The notes: generated by a model from the letters alone, not told the origin. Counted from the first letter of the stretch, positions 31,231 through 46,100 are shown. The stretch: DNA of 64,000 nucleotides from Aphelocoma coerulescens (GCF_041296385.1 NW_027184085.1:58686109-58750108), one strand, 5' to 3'. Program-made: numbers and translations.

Positions 31231-34200
31231 CGCAGCTCCTGTAATGAACACAAAGTGCACAAAAGGTAAGGTATTTTTAAACTGTGCCTTCTAAAATGGC
31301 CTCTTCTCTCAAGCTGCCACAAAGGACATTTTACATTTCTTAATCCCAATTTTACAGAAGTTTTCTCTGTGGACAACATACATTCATTTCCCCCAGATTA
31401 ACAGCAGAGTTCCTGTTATCTCTCAGAAATACTCACTCTGCCATCTTCCATTCCAACCACCCCAAGAATACAAATGAAAGCAAAACTCCACAGGTTTAGA
31501 TTGTCTATATTCCATGGTGAGAATTCCTCCCCTACCTAAGTAAAGGACCATTTTAGTCAAGAATACATGAAGTATGGAATTGCCTTCTATCTAGAAGCAA
31601 GATGGAGAACAGTCAACTAACTAGCAACATAAATGCCTTTCCTGTAGTTTGATTGTACTCCTCTTCAGCACTTGCTCTCCTACCAGAAATGAGATGAGAA
31701 TCACAATACCTCAGCCAAGGTTCTCCCAGCTCCAAACAGTAGCAAAGACTAGTTTTCTTTGATACTGTTTTACAAAGGGCCTCCTTCCCTGTTGCCACAT
31801 TTTGTAGCATGAGCCTCTCAGTTCTAGCTTTGGGGTAAATTGTAGATTGCGGTATCACATATACTGGAAATGTCTTACTTAGCCAAAGTCAAGTGCCTGT
31901 GCCTGTGCTTACAGCAGGCAATAGTCCTTATCACAGTGTGTGGATGGCAAAGCAAACTTAATGAGATCTTTGTGTGATCACAGCCCTTCCTCCCAGAAAA
32001 GTGCTGAGCTTTTCTTTCCACTTTTGCCTAATAGTTTCTCATATGATGGCACAGCAAAAGTACCTTTGGGAGTGTCCATACCACTGCAATCAAGTTAGGC
32101 AGCCGGTAAGTGAGACAGCTCTTTAGTTGGGCAAAGAGACTCACTTTAGTTCCAAGGATGAGATAATTTTTCGGCTGCTGAATTATCAAGATCCTTGAGA
32201 TACAGAACCAGCTCTCTTGAAAGTAACAGCTGATCTCATGTCACGTCCCTGGACCAATGCACTTAATTCCCCCTCTGGCTCAAAGCCTCAGTCAGCCTCT
32301 TTTATTTCTGCAATCTCTTAGTAGGCCTAGCAGATCATACATAGTTGTGACTCTCCACAAAAATAAACCTGACCCCTAACGAACAAAGCAAAAAACCACA
32401 GTATCTCCATTCCAGTCAGTGAAGTAAGTTGAAGACATCAGCTCAGTGCTTCTGGAATGGGGAAAGGCTGTCCTTTCATGTCACACAAACCCTTAATTAA
32501 CAGTAGGCTATCAACAGCCAGGGGACTTTCTTCTCAGAACCCTAGCCAAGCCCAGCTACTGAAATAGATTCCCCAAACAAAAGAGTAAATCCTGCTCAAG
32601 AAAGCCAAGTAGTTTTTCAACACTGTTCAGTAATGGAGCATAACTAGTGCATTTATATTTCCATACAAGAGTGGTTGGTGGTATGTGGGCCCTACTTGAG
32701 CTGATTTATTCCATCTGCACCACCATTCTCCCTGTATTAGAAAACCCTCACACAACTTAAATGTAACAGTATTTTTCATCCACCATTAGCTGCAGCTTGG
32801 CCAGAACAATCAACAATAAATGAATTCTAAAAAAAATATACTTCAAAATGTCCCACAAATATCTTGCAAATGAAGAGCTCTAGGTTGCCATGAGGTGCTA
32901 GCGGAAACTGGAGAACAAGTGTGTGAAAAGCCAACAATTCTTCTCTTAGAGTGACCTGAATTTATGAAAACCTTCAGAATTATATCCACTAAGAAGTTCC
33001 TTTATAGGACACAAAACACCTACTGACTAAGGAAAAACCCCCAGGTATCTAGGAAGCATGATATGATGCACAAGGCCAGCTGCTATTTTGTTTCAGCTCA
33101 TATTTATTTGCACAATAAAAGCACATTTAAAACCCAAATATTTAATACAAACTGAAAGAGGAATTAATTTGTCATGAAGCCAATGAAAAGTGTGATTTTA
33201 AAATCCACTATTAAGATTTTTAGAGTAGACAATGGAAGGCCTTACATGTAAAAGTAATTTAAATCTAAATCACAGTAACTGTAGGAAGCTCTGCCTTTGT
33301 CCTCCACCTACCAAACCAAGACTTTCCCACAGGGGAGAACAACAAATAGCAAATAAGTTTTGATTGCTTGGGAAAGCTGGGCAAGCAAAGTACCTTCTTA
33401 ATTACATTATTCTTAATCATTACAGTCTGCTTCTTTGTTTGATACTGTGTAATTATGGTACATCCCAAAGTTATAAGACGCCTCTTTTCAATTTGCTCCC
33501 TAGTAGAAGGCAGTGCCGTAAGGGGTGTTTCTCCAGAAACTGCTGCTGTGCTAGCAAGTAGAAATTTACAGATGGTTAGAAGATGTACATCAGCACCGGT
33601 ATTTCCCAAGCTCATATGAAAAAGTGGGTATTGATTCAGGAATGTCTTGCCCATAAATCTCAACTTTAAAATCAGAAAACAGAACTCTAAATAATAAAAC
33701 TGAGTACTGAGAAAAGAGGGGCCACTTCAGCAATTTGTAGTTTAAACATAAGAAATCTTGGTTTGTTACACAGAGCACTATTGTAACTGAGAAAGGTCTT
33801 TGACATAGCCTGTATGGAGATACTATTCCTTTCTTTTTATAGACATTTAAAAAAATCACGTTAACCTATAATATTAATAGTGTATATGAATTACAAAGCT
33901 GTAACATAATTTCAACAGCAGTATGCAAAATTCAGTATGAAAAGATTAGAAAATTAGAATGGATAATTATGTCAGAACTTCTTTCAAATGTAAGTTTTCT
34001 TGTGTTGGGTTTTGGTATCTTTTTTTTTTTAGCAAACTGGAAATAACTACATTACTAAGTCTAAACTTTCTGAGTAATAGCCACAGTGTGGTTTTGCACA
34101 GCAATTTGGTTTTAAGATAAATAGGAAACTTTCCCTTCCCAAAAGAAGTTTCATTTATGTGAAAAACATAGAAGTAAGGTATTACAGAACTTTTTTGGAC

Positions 34201-37200
34201 AACTATAATCTCTTTTGACAGTTGTTTTATCCAGAGCACAGATGTTTGCCACTTAACCATGAATGTTGCATGACCTGCCCAAATCTCAATAAAAAGCAGT
34301 TGTACCAAAGTTTTTCTGCAAATGGATATGCAAACAGGCATCTTCATCTCATGTGTATGAAGTATATCGTCTCTAATACATTCAAAAGCACTTCTGGAAA
34401 AAAAAAAGGCTCAGAAGTACATGTATTGAAATCACAGCTAAATGCTTACTACACTGATGAGGGTACAGATTATAGCCAAAACAGTATTAACAGCTAAATC
34501 AAGATGTAGATTATTCTTTCAGAGATCAAATTACATTGCAAACCCACCACTCCCCCCTTAGAAAAAAACCCAACCGAACAGGAAAGAGGCGTTTGTGTTC
34601 TTTCATTAAGTGAAGCAGGTAACGTAGTCTATCTGCTCTTAGATCCTCCTTAGATCCTTAGATCATCCTTAGATGCATACACAATGTAATGTAATCCTGA
34701 GGTAAAAACAGTAGGAAAGTAGTTGATCTGTCTTAAGAGTAGTTCAGCTGCTCAGAAGGGCAGGCAAAGGCAAAGGAAAGCTGTGGTACCAGGTCACCAG
34801 ACAGCCAGTGCTCATCATAGAGAGACCGTCCGAGCCCATACAACATACAACTTACCCATCCTTTTCTTAATGCTGTCCTCTCTGTCTATGAGGTGGTGTG
34901 GGTCTCTCTCTGCCAGACCCTGAAAATGAGCACATTCTGGTCCCTTTAAGAGCTACATGCAGAATTCCAGTTTACCTTTAAATAGTCACATTATAGCCAT
35001 TACAAGCCAACTGCCATGACAATCAGTTCCCTGTTTTCTTGGGAAAATGTAATCTCACAAGGGAGAGATATGAGAAAGCAATTGGCCATCTCCTCACTCC
35101 ATTGTTTTACAAGAATTTATGGGTGGGGTTGGATCTTTTTTTAGAAGAGACATGATTTGATATTTTCCTTTTAGAAAAAAAAAAAATAATAACCAAACCC
35201 AAATCACCCCACATCAGTTGCTGAAAGCTTCCAGATTCCTGATGATCTCTGAACCTCCTAAATGGAGATAAATCTCAAGAGAACTCAAGACCAGGAATAA
35301 GACTTGTAATTTACCCAATTGTTTCTTTTTGTTTGTCTGTGCATACAAACATAATTAAGGGGTGGCAAAAGTTCCAGTGAATTCCTTCTAAGGCGGCCCA
35401 CACAAAATGGCCACGATAACCTCCCTATAGTTTGTTTTCATTGTATGGACAAGATCATGTTTGTTTGCATATTGCAAAAGGTATCCAAGGTCTGACTTAG
35501 AAATTTTTCAATGCCTCTAGAAGACTATAAAATTAGTTTTAACTTCCAGAACTTCAACCTGTATTTTGATGGCATTAGGCTTTACACATTAACTAAGTGT
35601 TGAAAAGACATTAAAAATATGCAACACATGAGGTACTGAGATTTAAAAGCCTATATAAAATGAACCTGTGATGACTGGATTTTAATGTATTAATAATTAT
35701 TACTCTTTAAAAACACAGTATTATCAATTCTCTACCATTAAATAATGGCATTATGCTACCCGTAATTTAACAGTAGCCCTGTAACCTTTTTTAAAATCCT
35801 GACTATATGTCAAGTTTCTGCTAGAGGGTCAATGCCTTCATACAAGCATACAACAGGGAAAAATGCTGTCAGTTTATTTCTGAATTTTCATAATTAAAGC
35901 TACTATTTATGTATGCTGCAGGTAAAATAAATTGACTGCAAAAATATACAGCTCGAGTGCTATGTCATGTCAGAAGTACATGGTAGATGTTTGGAAACCC
36001 AGCACAACTGGTTTCTTTCATACTTATGGAAGTCCCTTTTTTGTAATTCAAAATGAATGCCAGACAAGAACCATTGTTACAGCATCTCAGAAGAATGTAA
36101 CTCAGTTGTGAGCTAAATGTAAGTTCTCTTGGCTATCAAGTTTTCATGCTTATAATCAAATCTCCATGGGCAATTTTCACTTTTTTTAACAAGTAAATGG
36201 CTGGGTACTGCAGCTCAATAAGAAGGTCCTGGGTCCTGAAAATATACATGGTTCATATACATGTAAGTAGGTGTTAATTATCAAAGTACAAAGATTATTT
36301 CAGCAATTTTTATCCCAGAGAAAATTCAAATTTGAGCAATCAAAATATTCTAGGTCATGGCCAAAGATAATCTTCTGTGCTTTACACAGCACACGCATAT
36401 AATACACCTGGTTCTAAACAAGGTACTGTCCCCTCCTTCCAGTAACTGTTACCATTCATTATAAACTATGCTATTTTGGGAAAATCAGGACATGATTTAA
36501 AAATAGGATTTGTAGCTAAAACTTTAGAAGTCAAGTTCCTTTTTATTCCCCTCCCAGGAGGAAGAATTGGTAAAGAAAACAAACAGCTTTCTCTTTCTAG
36601 GTGGGAAGATAAAATAAATACACCAGAAACTAAACTCTTAAAATTTGTGCGGCTTTCTCCATGATGTTGCATCCCTATACATGACTTCTGATGGACAGAA
36701 ACACAGTGTATTTACTGTTTACATAAAACATGGGAAGGGATCTTACATGATGTTCCTTCAGATGTCAACCTAATCATTTACTTCCCAGCAAATTTTGGTG
36801 TACTATCCTTACATCAGTTCCCGGTTGTTTCCAGACTAGTAGTACATCAATCTTCTCTCTCTGCTGAACACCAGTGGCTTCAATAAAATGAGTTCACCTT
36901 TTGAACACATTTCTATGGCACATTTCTAGAAATATTGAGAGCCTAATGACCAACCTAACATGAATAAAACTTAATTTTCTCTCTTAAAAATCACAAGTAA
37001 TGCTGAAATCATATGTCAGATGCTGCAATGCTTTTGTTGCTGGCACAATTTAGAATTAAAAATGTGATAAGGGAAAAAAAAGACAAGATAAGTTTGGAGT
37101 GCAAATATTCTTTGGTTTACTCATTAAAACAAAAGGACACAGCAAACAGCAAAAACACTGGCAATTAAATAAACAGCAATTTCTTTATATGCTTCCTAAC

Positions 37201-37350
37201 AAAAAGTCTTTGGCTGTTTGAAATGTATTAACTTCATGCTTTTAAGTACATTACAGTGTCTAGAAAGTCACATTTTTTATCCCCAATGTCAAGGCAGAGA
37301 AAAGATGAGGAAGAAAAAGAAGGATAAAAGGTAGGAAGTATGAAAAGAAG
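31231..37350. other. Intergenic region downstream of TNFAIP8
   Basis: AT-rich sequence. Apart from a short TTAGATCC-like tandem run at 34639-34674, I see no recognisable element or exon. Confidence 0.6.
34639..34674. repeat. Short imperfect tandem repeat (TTAGATCC-like)
   Basis: TTAGATC recurs three times with 'ctc', 'c' and 'atcc' spacers, ending in TTAGATG. Confidence 0.7.
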
Positions 37351-37356
37351 AAAAAA

Positions 37357-37362
37357 TTTATT
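37357..37362 (-). terminator. Candidate polyadenylation signal of TNFAIP8 (distal)
   Basis: AATAAA on the minus strand, about 1.05 kb downstream of the stop codon. Which signal is used cannot be told from sequence alone. Confidence 0.3.
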
Positions 37363-37461
37363 CAAAATTCCATTTTTCCATTAGTTAAATGGTATGTAAC
37401 ACAATGATAACACTAATTTCCGTTTCTAGTTTCATTGTACACAAAGCAAATTGGCTTGAAA

Positions 37462-37467
37462 TTTATT
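37462..37467 (-). terminator. Candidate polyadenylation signal of TNFAIP8 (middle)
   Basis: AATAAA on the minus strand, about 0.95 kb downstream of the stop codon, below the short CR1 tail at 37548-37592. Confidence 0.3.
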
Positions 37468-37547
37468 TATCAACTTTGGTGAATTCACATCATCATACAC
37501 ATCAGACTAGTATATCAAATATACTGACTCGCATCTTTTTGAAAAGA

Positions 37548-37592
37548 ATTGTGACCCTTCCAACCCAAATGATTGATTCTATGATTCTACTA
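37548..37592 (+). mobile_element. Short CR1 3'-tail fragment
   Basis: 'gtgacccttccaaccc' followed by 'gattctatgattcta' is the CR1 3' end in plus orientation, about 45 bp. It is antisense to TNFAIP8 and would fall in its 3' UTR if a polyadenylation signal below it is used. Confidence 0.7.
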
Positions 37593-37890
37593 GCAGAATT
37601 CTAAATATCTTAAGGAGTTGCACAGAGAAGTCACTGTGTTTTACCTTATCATAGGCAGAGTTAAAATTCTGTACCACAAGCGGTTTCTTGGGAATACTCT
37701 TCCCCAGTTCAACTGTTTTCCTGTAGCTTATTCCTCAAATAATCCCCATGTAATCAAAGGAAGCAAGCACCTGTGCAGGTCTATAAGGATCTCTACTTGA
37801 GAGATCCTGCCTTGCAAACAGGAAGTTTTCACCTCTGAGCTGGAGATGCACAAGCCTGCTGTTAAGACTCTATGTGACAGCATCACTGAT

Positions 37891-37896
37891 TTTATT
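37891..37896 (-). terminator. Candidate polyadenylation signal of TNFAIP8 (proximal)
   Basis: AATAAA on the minus strand, about 515 bp downstream of the TNFAIP8 stop. The interval up to the stop contains several ATTTA words on the transcript strand, which may reflect only AT-richness. Confidence 0.35.
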
Positions 37897-38410
37897 TAAA
37901 ACTCAATGCTTCATAATGGCAACACTAGGAAGCTGTAATCTGTGCAGAGAGCATAAAAGACTATAAATGAATCAAATATGTCTATTTTACAAGTAAATGA
38001 AAGAAATTACAGAGTGTACCATCACCACGATAATCTGTTACTAAGATTACTGGATTCTGATAGTTTAGAATTAATTCTGTAAATCTATGAAAGATGCAGA
38101 TTGTCTGACAGCATATTGTTTTGGTTTGTATATCTATCTTGCAAGACTTACTCTACTTGAACCATTCTGTTTGTCTTTATCAAGCTGTTTCCATAGGCAA
38201 AGCACAATAAAAAAAGTCATGTGCAGTTTTTCTTCCAGATGGACTGTGAATAGCAACAGATAGAGCATAGTAAGAAATCAATTAATAAAGATATTTAGGA
38301 AAGATTTGTCATAATGTAAAAAAACCTCTTTGCATGCTCCCTTATTCCTTCATAAATCAACAGTGTTCCATCTACAAATAACTCATAGGCAGCACCTCTA
38401 ATACAAGTAC

Positions 38411-38976
38411 TTATATGTTCCCCTCATCTAGCATTTTGTTGACCCCATCACAAAGTTTCTGCAAATGGGTTTTATAAGGTCCAAAAGGATTGTACAAGGC
38501 AGCCAAAAATTCACAATCAGAGAAGTGATCAAACACATTGTTGACGCGTCCGTGTGACTTCGCAGTTAGGTGACGCTGAATGATTTCATGAAGCAGCTCT
38601 CTACATTCGTTTAACAATTTGGACAAAAAGTTCCTGTCGAAGGTATAATCCACCTGATGGAAACTGACCACCGTCTTAGCCAGCTGATGAACCTTCTTCT
38701 TGAATTTCTCCATCAATGCTATTTCATCCTGATTAAATTGGTTGTTCCTGTAGAGAATTGCTAATTTGAGGACTATTTTAATGAGGTTTTTGATGATCTT
38801 CTCTGCTTCTTTTTTATTTTGTGTATATTCCTTTGTTACTCTGTAAAGCTCATCTAAAACATCACTGCTTGTATCATCGATCAAAGTAGTTGCTATTGAC
38901 TTGGACACCATTTTCCCAAGGATCTTCTTCTGGGCCTGAATGGCCAGACTTTTGGAGTTGAAGACATCTGTGGCCA
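38411..38976 (-). CDS. TNFAIP8: TNFAIP8 coding exon 2 (bulk of the TIPE-homology domain)
   Basis: The exon encodes residues 11-198. The acceptor is cctag at 38977-38981 and the exon begins TG GCC; the preceding exon supplies G to make Val11. The in-frame GTG formed with the acceptor's G at 38977 is an intron-exon artefact, not a start. The stop is TAA at 38411-38413. Conservation with human is very high throughout; one visible change is [11 protein letters not shown] near the C-terminus. Confidence 0.97.
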
Positions 38977-41900
38977 CTAGGGGAAGAAAAAAAGTACACA
39001 GTCAGTACTTCCAAACAGACAGTCTCTGGACAGCAAGCTGACGAATATTTCCATATTTATACATTCAGTAAGTTAATCTTACTAAATGTCACAAAAATAA
39101 TTCAACACAGTTGCAGGAAAAAAACCCATATTTAAATCCCTAAAACTTTTTTCTCTTTAGGTTTACATTCTTTCAGACTGTTTTACTTTTGAGAAAATAC
39201 CAACTGAACTGGCATAGAAATGGTTTAGAAGATCTCTCTATATATGGGTAGATGGAATTTCAAACTGAGGCAATAAAACTGCCCTATTTGATTAGGTGAG
39301 TCACAAATCTAATCTGAATCTCGCATTCATAATGAAATCTGAAACCAGGATTATCCCAATGCCATAACAAATAACGACTGCTACTCAAATAAAATAATAA
39401 TTCAGTGAAGAGACCATTACAAAGTCTTTTCCTGCTTAGCATTTTACATGATCAGTGAACGCAGACACCACACATCTATTAATTATTTTTTTTTTTAGAT
39501 ACCTCTTTTATACATATCTATAGATATCCATGTAGAAATATAAAAGAAAGGCAAAAATCCATGGTCAGCAAACAACACTGAGATTCTCTGGGTGCAATCT
39601 GAAGACACTAGTTTTCAGAAGAGCAAGTACAGATTAACATTTCTATGTCCTATACTTAATGGAGTAAAAGCAAGAAATTAACTTTCTAGGGATTGTCATA
39701 ACACTTGTGAGCATAACCTTTTAAAAGTATCTTTCTGTGACCCGTGAAGTAGATCCTAGAACAGATTTCCACCTCTAAAACCATGTTCTATTGCACTAAT
39801 AAACCCACTGACTGGTTTGTAATTCTGTTCAGATACTTAAAAGACCCCAAAGAGCCCTTCACAAACTTGACTTGTGAAATTTTACCATACATTCTGTCAT
39901 CAGCAACAATTTTTTAAAGCACACTCCCTTGTCAGGACTCTCTCCAATAAGACACAGGTGAGTTCGCATTTTCAGGTAGAATTGTCTAGGAAATGGCTGC
40001 CTTTGTGCTGCAGCTCTCCTGGAGTCTCAGACAGGCCAAAGGAACGCTACATCTGTTTACATTTACTATACATATGAAAGGTTTGCTTAGCAAACACAGG
40101 GACTGGAAATATTTTTTTTTTTTTTTTTTTTTTTTTCTTTAATGAAAACATCAACTCTGCAGATGTCAGACAGTAAGTCCCTGAATTTGGAAAAGGTTTC
40201 CTCTTAACTGCTGGTATGTGGGCAGCTGGGTGTGTTCAGATGCAGAGTGCCTCAGGGGTTCCAGCAAATAGAAGAAACTTGTCCTTCAGGACATGAAACA
40301 CAAATCTGTATTTTTAATTCAAGAGTATCTTTGAGAAACTTAATAACATGCTCCTTTTATTATCATCCCAAAAACTTTCAAGCAGGTTTGTTTCTTAAAA
40401 CTTTCAGTGCATATCAGTATTTTGTTTTGAAGCGTGAAGTGTCTGAGCACATTTTCTAAAATCTTTACTACAAGAGGACACTCAAAAACCAAAGAACCCC
40501 TTGTTAACTATCTTGGGCAAAGCACTCAAGATCACAAGACAGACACACTTCTCAACCACAAAGACACAGGAAGACATTAAAGATGCTGAGCAATCATTCT
40601 GAACTGAAAATATTTAATTCACTTACTGTGTTTTTAAATTTAAAACTGCAATTGTTACTATTAAAGTAAAACTAATCCAAGTTTTCCAAAGGGTGGTCAA
40701 ATATTAGAACTCAACAGCCAATGCTTTACAACGATCTACCGATAAATGGTAACTTTTTTTTTACCTTCCAAATCAGGAATATCAATTGTTGTTTCGTAAC
40801 TTTCATTTACTTAAAGTCTTCTTATTAATGCTCATGATGTCTTCCTTCTGACACGCTACATGTATATAGATGTTCATACTAATAGCAGTTGCTGTTTCAA
40901 TGTATCTTCCAAAAATTTGCAGTGAAAAACTTACATGATACAATATATCTGTATTTTTAAGCATTCTTTCCCAGGATGCTGTAGGCGTTATTTCTTATAA
41001 AATAATATCATAGCGAATGCTCCACTGTACTTCCAGCCTGAACAATTCTATCTTTTTAAATCCACATAACCTGTCTCCAGAAAGCCATGCAAACACTCAG
41101 GAATGGTCCTAACATCATAACATGCAAAGTATCAGTTATGAGAAACGGAAAACATAGCAGTTTCCTAAATATCATACAATTTTTGAACAACAACAACAAA
41201 ATCTTACGTTACATAATTTTACATTTTACAAAATACAGCTCAATATGTAGGTACCTCTGCTAACCAAAACAGGAATTGCTCCATTCCAAAAGCTGTTGAA
41301 CTCTTAATGGTATTTTTCTAAAATCTGTCCAAGTTTTGGGGCTATCCAGCATGGCTTACTTTCTATCTACTTTGCTATAAATGCCCCAGAAGTTAGCTTC
41401 ATTTTCCTATGCTGTTACATGGGTTCTAATTTAATTACTAAATATGTAAATTTCATACTTCAGGATTTCAGCCAATCCAAAAAAGGAACTTGCTAACTGT
41501 TTGTATTTTATAATCAGAATTTTTCCTCCTTACCAATGACAGACTTAAAATGTATTTCACAGCTTGAATAAAAATCATTTTAAGCAGTAAGATTATAGAG
41601 CTTCTTCAGAGTGAACACACATACTACCTTAAATAACAGTAAAACTATTACTTACTTGTTCATCTAATGTAATTGCAGTTTTTATTGCTGACAGCAGAAA
41701 GAGAAGCAAAATACCCAAGGTGAAGACTGGCCTGAGGTTTATTTATTCTGGTAAATCCAGCGCACACTTTATCATGTGCTTTGAAACGTTGTCAGAAGCT
41801 ATCACAGAGTGAATATGGGGTTTTCCTCCTCGCTGTAACAGCAGCTCTTCTCAGCTACCTTTTTCTCCTGCCTGCAGTGCTTCATTTTGCTATGGCACCT

Positions 41901-43145
41901 CAAAATGCAAAAATACATCACAATGGTTTCACTTCCTTGAAGAGAGAGCTGAAAGGAAATTGCAGCGCTGAGCAAGCAGTGCAACACTAGGGCTGTTCCT
42001 GCCAACTGACAACTGGGACAATTCACAGACAGGGAGGGAGAAGAAAGGTCTTGTGACTTGAGAGGACAGGTGACGTGTCAAGAAGAGGTTAAAACATTAA
42101 CCTGGTATCTGCGAGTGGAGATGCTCAGTGTATCAGAGGTGCCTGACTCACAGGTCATGCTGGGGAGGGCAGCGTTCCCAATGTGAAGGCTGCCGAGCAC
42201 CCCCTTTCAAACTTCTGACTGCAATTTCAGATATGAGCACCTGAAAATGCACATTTATACAACTACTTAGGGATGACTGTATGTAGCCACCTTCTGAAAG
42301 CGATTGCAGCAGCTGGCCTGGATATCTGATCACACCTTTTGTATCGATGGGTTACATCCTTGCACTCTAAACTGAAATAGTGTCATTTCTCTGGTGACCT
42401 GCAGGTAATCCCACCAATTTTAAGCACGTCACAGTTTGGTTTACCTCATGACTGCTCTTTATAGCTCCAATTTCTTTCCTCTGCAGTTTTACACTTTACT
42501 TTTTGAAAGGTTCTAATAAAAAAATAACCCTTTGAAATCAATAGAATGCCATTTTCTGCACAAACTACACGTATAAGCATGATTATGTGCAGTAAAGCCA
42601 CACCTCCACAGAGGAAAGTAGTCCAAGAGGAAAGGCTCTCAGAGGAAATCCTGCTTCCATTACTTTGAAATTCGCAAGATCAATCTTAGGAATAATGCAA
42701 ACACCTGCAAAATCTCCTAATTCATGATTTAGATGACCAAACAAGGTGCTAGAGACAGCCTCCTGTGAAAGTTGTGAGTTTAGTGATTATGAAACATCTC
42801 GATTTTTGAAGCCAAGCACACAGTATGCTAGTTTAATGTGGTATTTTGTGTTTATTAAAATGAATAAATACTGGACATGTAGAATTCTGGATGTGCTTTT
42901 CCCAAAATATTTTACCATACAGAAGGTTTTCCTTAAACTGTGGTGGAAGTATAAACTTTCAGTGACAATTGTGGTTAATAGACTCTCAGGAGACTGCTAT
43001 GAAAGTACAAGAAGGCTCATATTTATGGCTGCAATGCTGACTTTTCCCTCACATGGAAGCTAGCACACCTCCCTCCATACTGTGGCAAATGACTATTACA
43101 CTATTACCACATACCCTATGTGTCAACTCTATTTAAAATTAAAAA

Positions 43146-43176
<31 letters not shown>

Positions 43177-46100
43177 GTAGGATTTGGAAAAAACCCAACT
43201 TTTTTTCCACAAGACAACAGTCTATGGTAGATTCAACATCACTTGCAGCTGAGTGTACGCAATCTCACTTACATTGACAATGAATACTTGAGTCACTGAG
43301 TATTTTTAAACTTCTCATAATGAAGGAGCAGGAAAACAAGGCATCCAGCAAAAAATTACAGTGAACCATGTTAAATTCCATGGTCAAGTTGAGAGCTGAG
43401 CTTTCTGATACTCACTGTGTTGATACGACAGTTCTGAAGGAAGAGAAAATAGGACTGTGAAATGCTGCTGCCTGAGACCCAGTTCTCATTTTAGTGACTT
43501 GCACATCACGTGCTGCACTAGTAAGGCCCAAAAATGACAAGGGTTTTTGGGTAAGGCACAAAGAACACTGACATGGGCTTGGGAAGAAAGAGACAGCACT
43601 GACTGAGAGCTTCAGGCAGCATTTAAAAGATTATCACATAGCATTGAGAAACGTGGCAATGGACTTCCTGCTAGGAATCCTGTGTACGATGTGTGTGTTT
43701 GCCTCTCTATAGACTGTGTGTGAGAACTACAGCTAAAAGCCTGCACATACAAATTGCATGTTCAGTCAGACTCCTGCAGTGAAAGAGCACTATTTCCCCA
43801 GAGGGAGGCAACTTGAAATCAAGTGGAATTGACAGCGTTATGCTCTCTGAGTGTATGTGACCATGAGTCATGCACCTCCAAAATCATGAGATTGCCTAGA
43901 TATGAAGGGATAAGAGAATTACTGAATTTTTAATCTTTTCTTGTCTTCTGCTTTCTGGGTCTTTACAGGTCTACCCTTATTTTCAGGAATGATACAGGGC
44001 AGAAACATTAAAAAAAAAAAACAAATAGAGAAGTATATAAATATATTAATTCATATATATAAATACATGACTTCAGTAAGGTAAAGCTCCAATGGTGATA
44101 AACCACAAGAGCTAGCATCAGTGAACAAACAAGTCCTGAAGTACAAAATAGACAGAAGTACTCTAAACCTATTACCAGGGCTGTAACAATTTTCACAATA
44201 TACTTATTACATGACAATATGATTTAAAAACTTGAGTGGCAGGATACAGATTATGAATTCTTCAGATATGAATAAGGTAAGTTGATTTTTCTAGCTACCA
44301 CATGATATATATAGCTTCTTCTTAATAACCATTTGACTGAGTGAGTCACAGTTTCAAAAAGGTTTTTTAATGCTGTTTTCTCTTTTCTTTTTTAACAGAA
44401 GAATCAGTGTTTTGATTCTTATCTAAGTGCTTCAAAGTTTCCTGGGTGAAAGGTATGTTAAAATCCTTACAATCCTTCCAGAAATTCTTCCAGAATTCCT
44501 TCCAAAAATACAGCAGTTCTCAAATGGCCACTTCAGTATATAGGCCAGTCTCTACAGTCACAAGCATTTGTTCACTTGTTGGCTTTTCAAAAGCTGATGA
44601 AAACTGAGGCTTGTATCAGACATGCAAGACCAGAAGCACTCGGAGAGCTTTCACTCTTCAACCTCAGACACTGGGACTGCAACTTCACAGCTGGCCGAGG
44701 GCAGGAGTGGGAAGAGACCAGGACAGCCACAGAGGTTATTGACAGAAGGATGTCAGCAGGGCAGATAGGCTGGGCAAGCACAATCAGGCAGTGGAAAACC
44801 CAGAGAGCAAATGGCTAAGTGCAGAAGGAGGAATGAAAAAAACACCCTCAAACAAGGGGCCTGTACAGTACTTGCTTCTTTCACATATACCTCTACTTTT
44901 TAAATTGATGTACACAAGGTCCTTATTCGAAGATCAAATATTTTACTTGGCACCTTGTGTTTAAAAAGAGGGATTTATATGTGAATACCAATTTTAACTA
45001 GAAAACAGTTTAAACTAGAATTTTCAGTGCATACAAAGCATTCTTTCATAAGAAACATTGGCCTACAGTTCTCCTAACAGGTAAAGTAAATTGTACTAAA
45101 TTCTCGCTTGCCATAATTGTTACCGAGTGTATTAATGAGAATATTAATTATTCAAGCAATGTGCACTAGTTCTAGCACTCACATTGGAAGACCTTTAAAA
45201 CAAAAAACACCCCATCTGAAGCCAAGCCTAATGCATGGCAAATATTGCATGAGCAGTCCTACTAGATTTGGAAATCAGCTATAAGGCTGCGAGTCACTCT
45301 GAAGCAACAGTTAATCAAGCAATTTCAGAAAAAAAATGTGGGTAATGAAGCATTTTTGAAAATACAGAGTATATCTGACCTGCATACTCATACTGAAAGT
45401 GAGCATATATTCAGCTGCAGAAACATGAGAAAAATAAAAGAAAAGCCAGCACACACCATTTAGAACAGCTTCTTCTCACTCAATAAAATGCTGAATAAGT
45501 CATTGCCAATATGTTTGCAAAACGCATGTGATATTGTCAAATGCTTCTGGATTTTGCTATTTAATTCTAACATTAGTCTATTAACATGTCCAAAATTTTA
45601 TCATCAGGAAAAGATTCTAGCTGCAAAAACAAAACCGAACCATTAAAAAAACCCAGAAAACAAAATACTTTTTTGATCAAGAGGTGAGAAGAATTGCCAA
45701 AAAATGTACCTGAAGGTTAAGGCTGGGTAAAGTAGCAAGGAATGATGCTATTTCCAATAAGAATGCTGCAGAGTTTTGCAGTCCCATGGGAACAGCCAGT
45801 GCCAACAAGTTATTCTGGTTTTACATGCTTGTGCTTCCCACAGCCAGCCTGTGCATCACATGATACATATACTGTAGCTGATTTAGAAATTTTAAAAAGC
45901 CTTCTAAAAGCCATTTTTCCCAAAACCTCTGCATGTATTTTAATTAACAGTGTAGCTTTAAAGAGAAGGAAAAAAAAAAATCAGATTAACTTCTGATGAC
46001 AGCTCTCAGAATACTTCAGAATACGTTGGACATTAAACCGAGAAAATGACAGTCACACAGAGCAGTGCCATGAACTTAATTTGGTATTTCAGTCCTCTGC

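Noticed and set aside
38975..38977. GTG as a start codon for TNFAIP8 exon 2
   Set aside because: It spans the acceptor AG and the first exon bases; after splicing the codon is GTG encoding Val11, inside the protein.
41781..42026. Possible alternative TNFAIP8 first exon near 42 kb
   Set aside because: A locally richer stretch with a hydrophobic plus-strand frame drew attention, but I found no minus-strand exon ending in A before a good donor with promoter signals.
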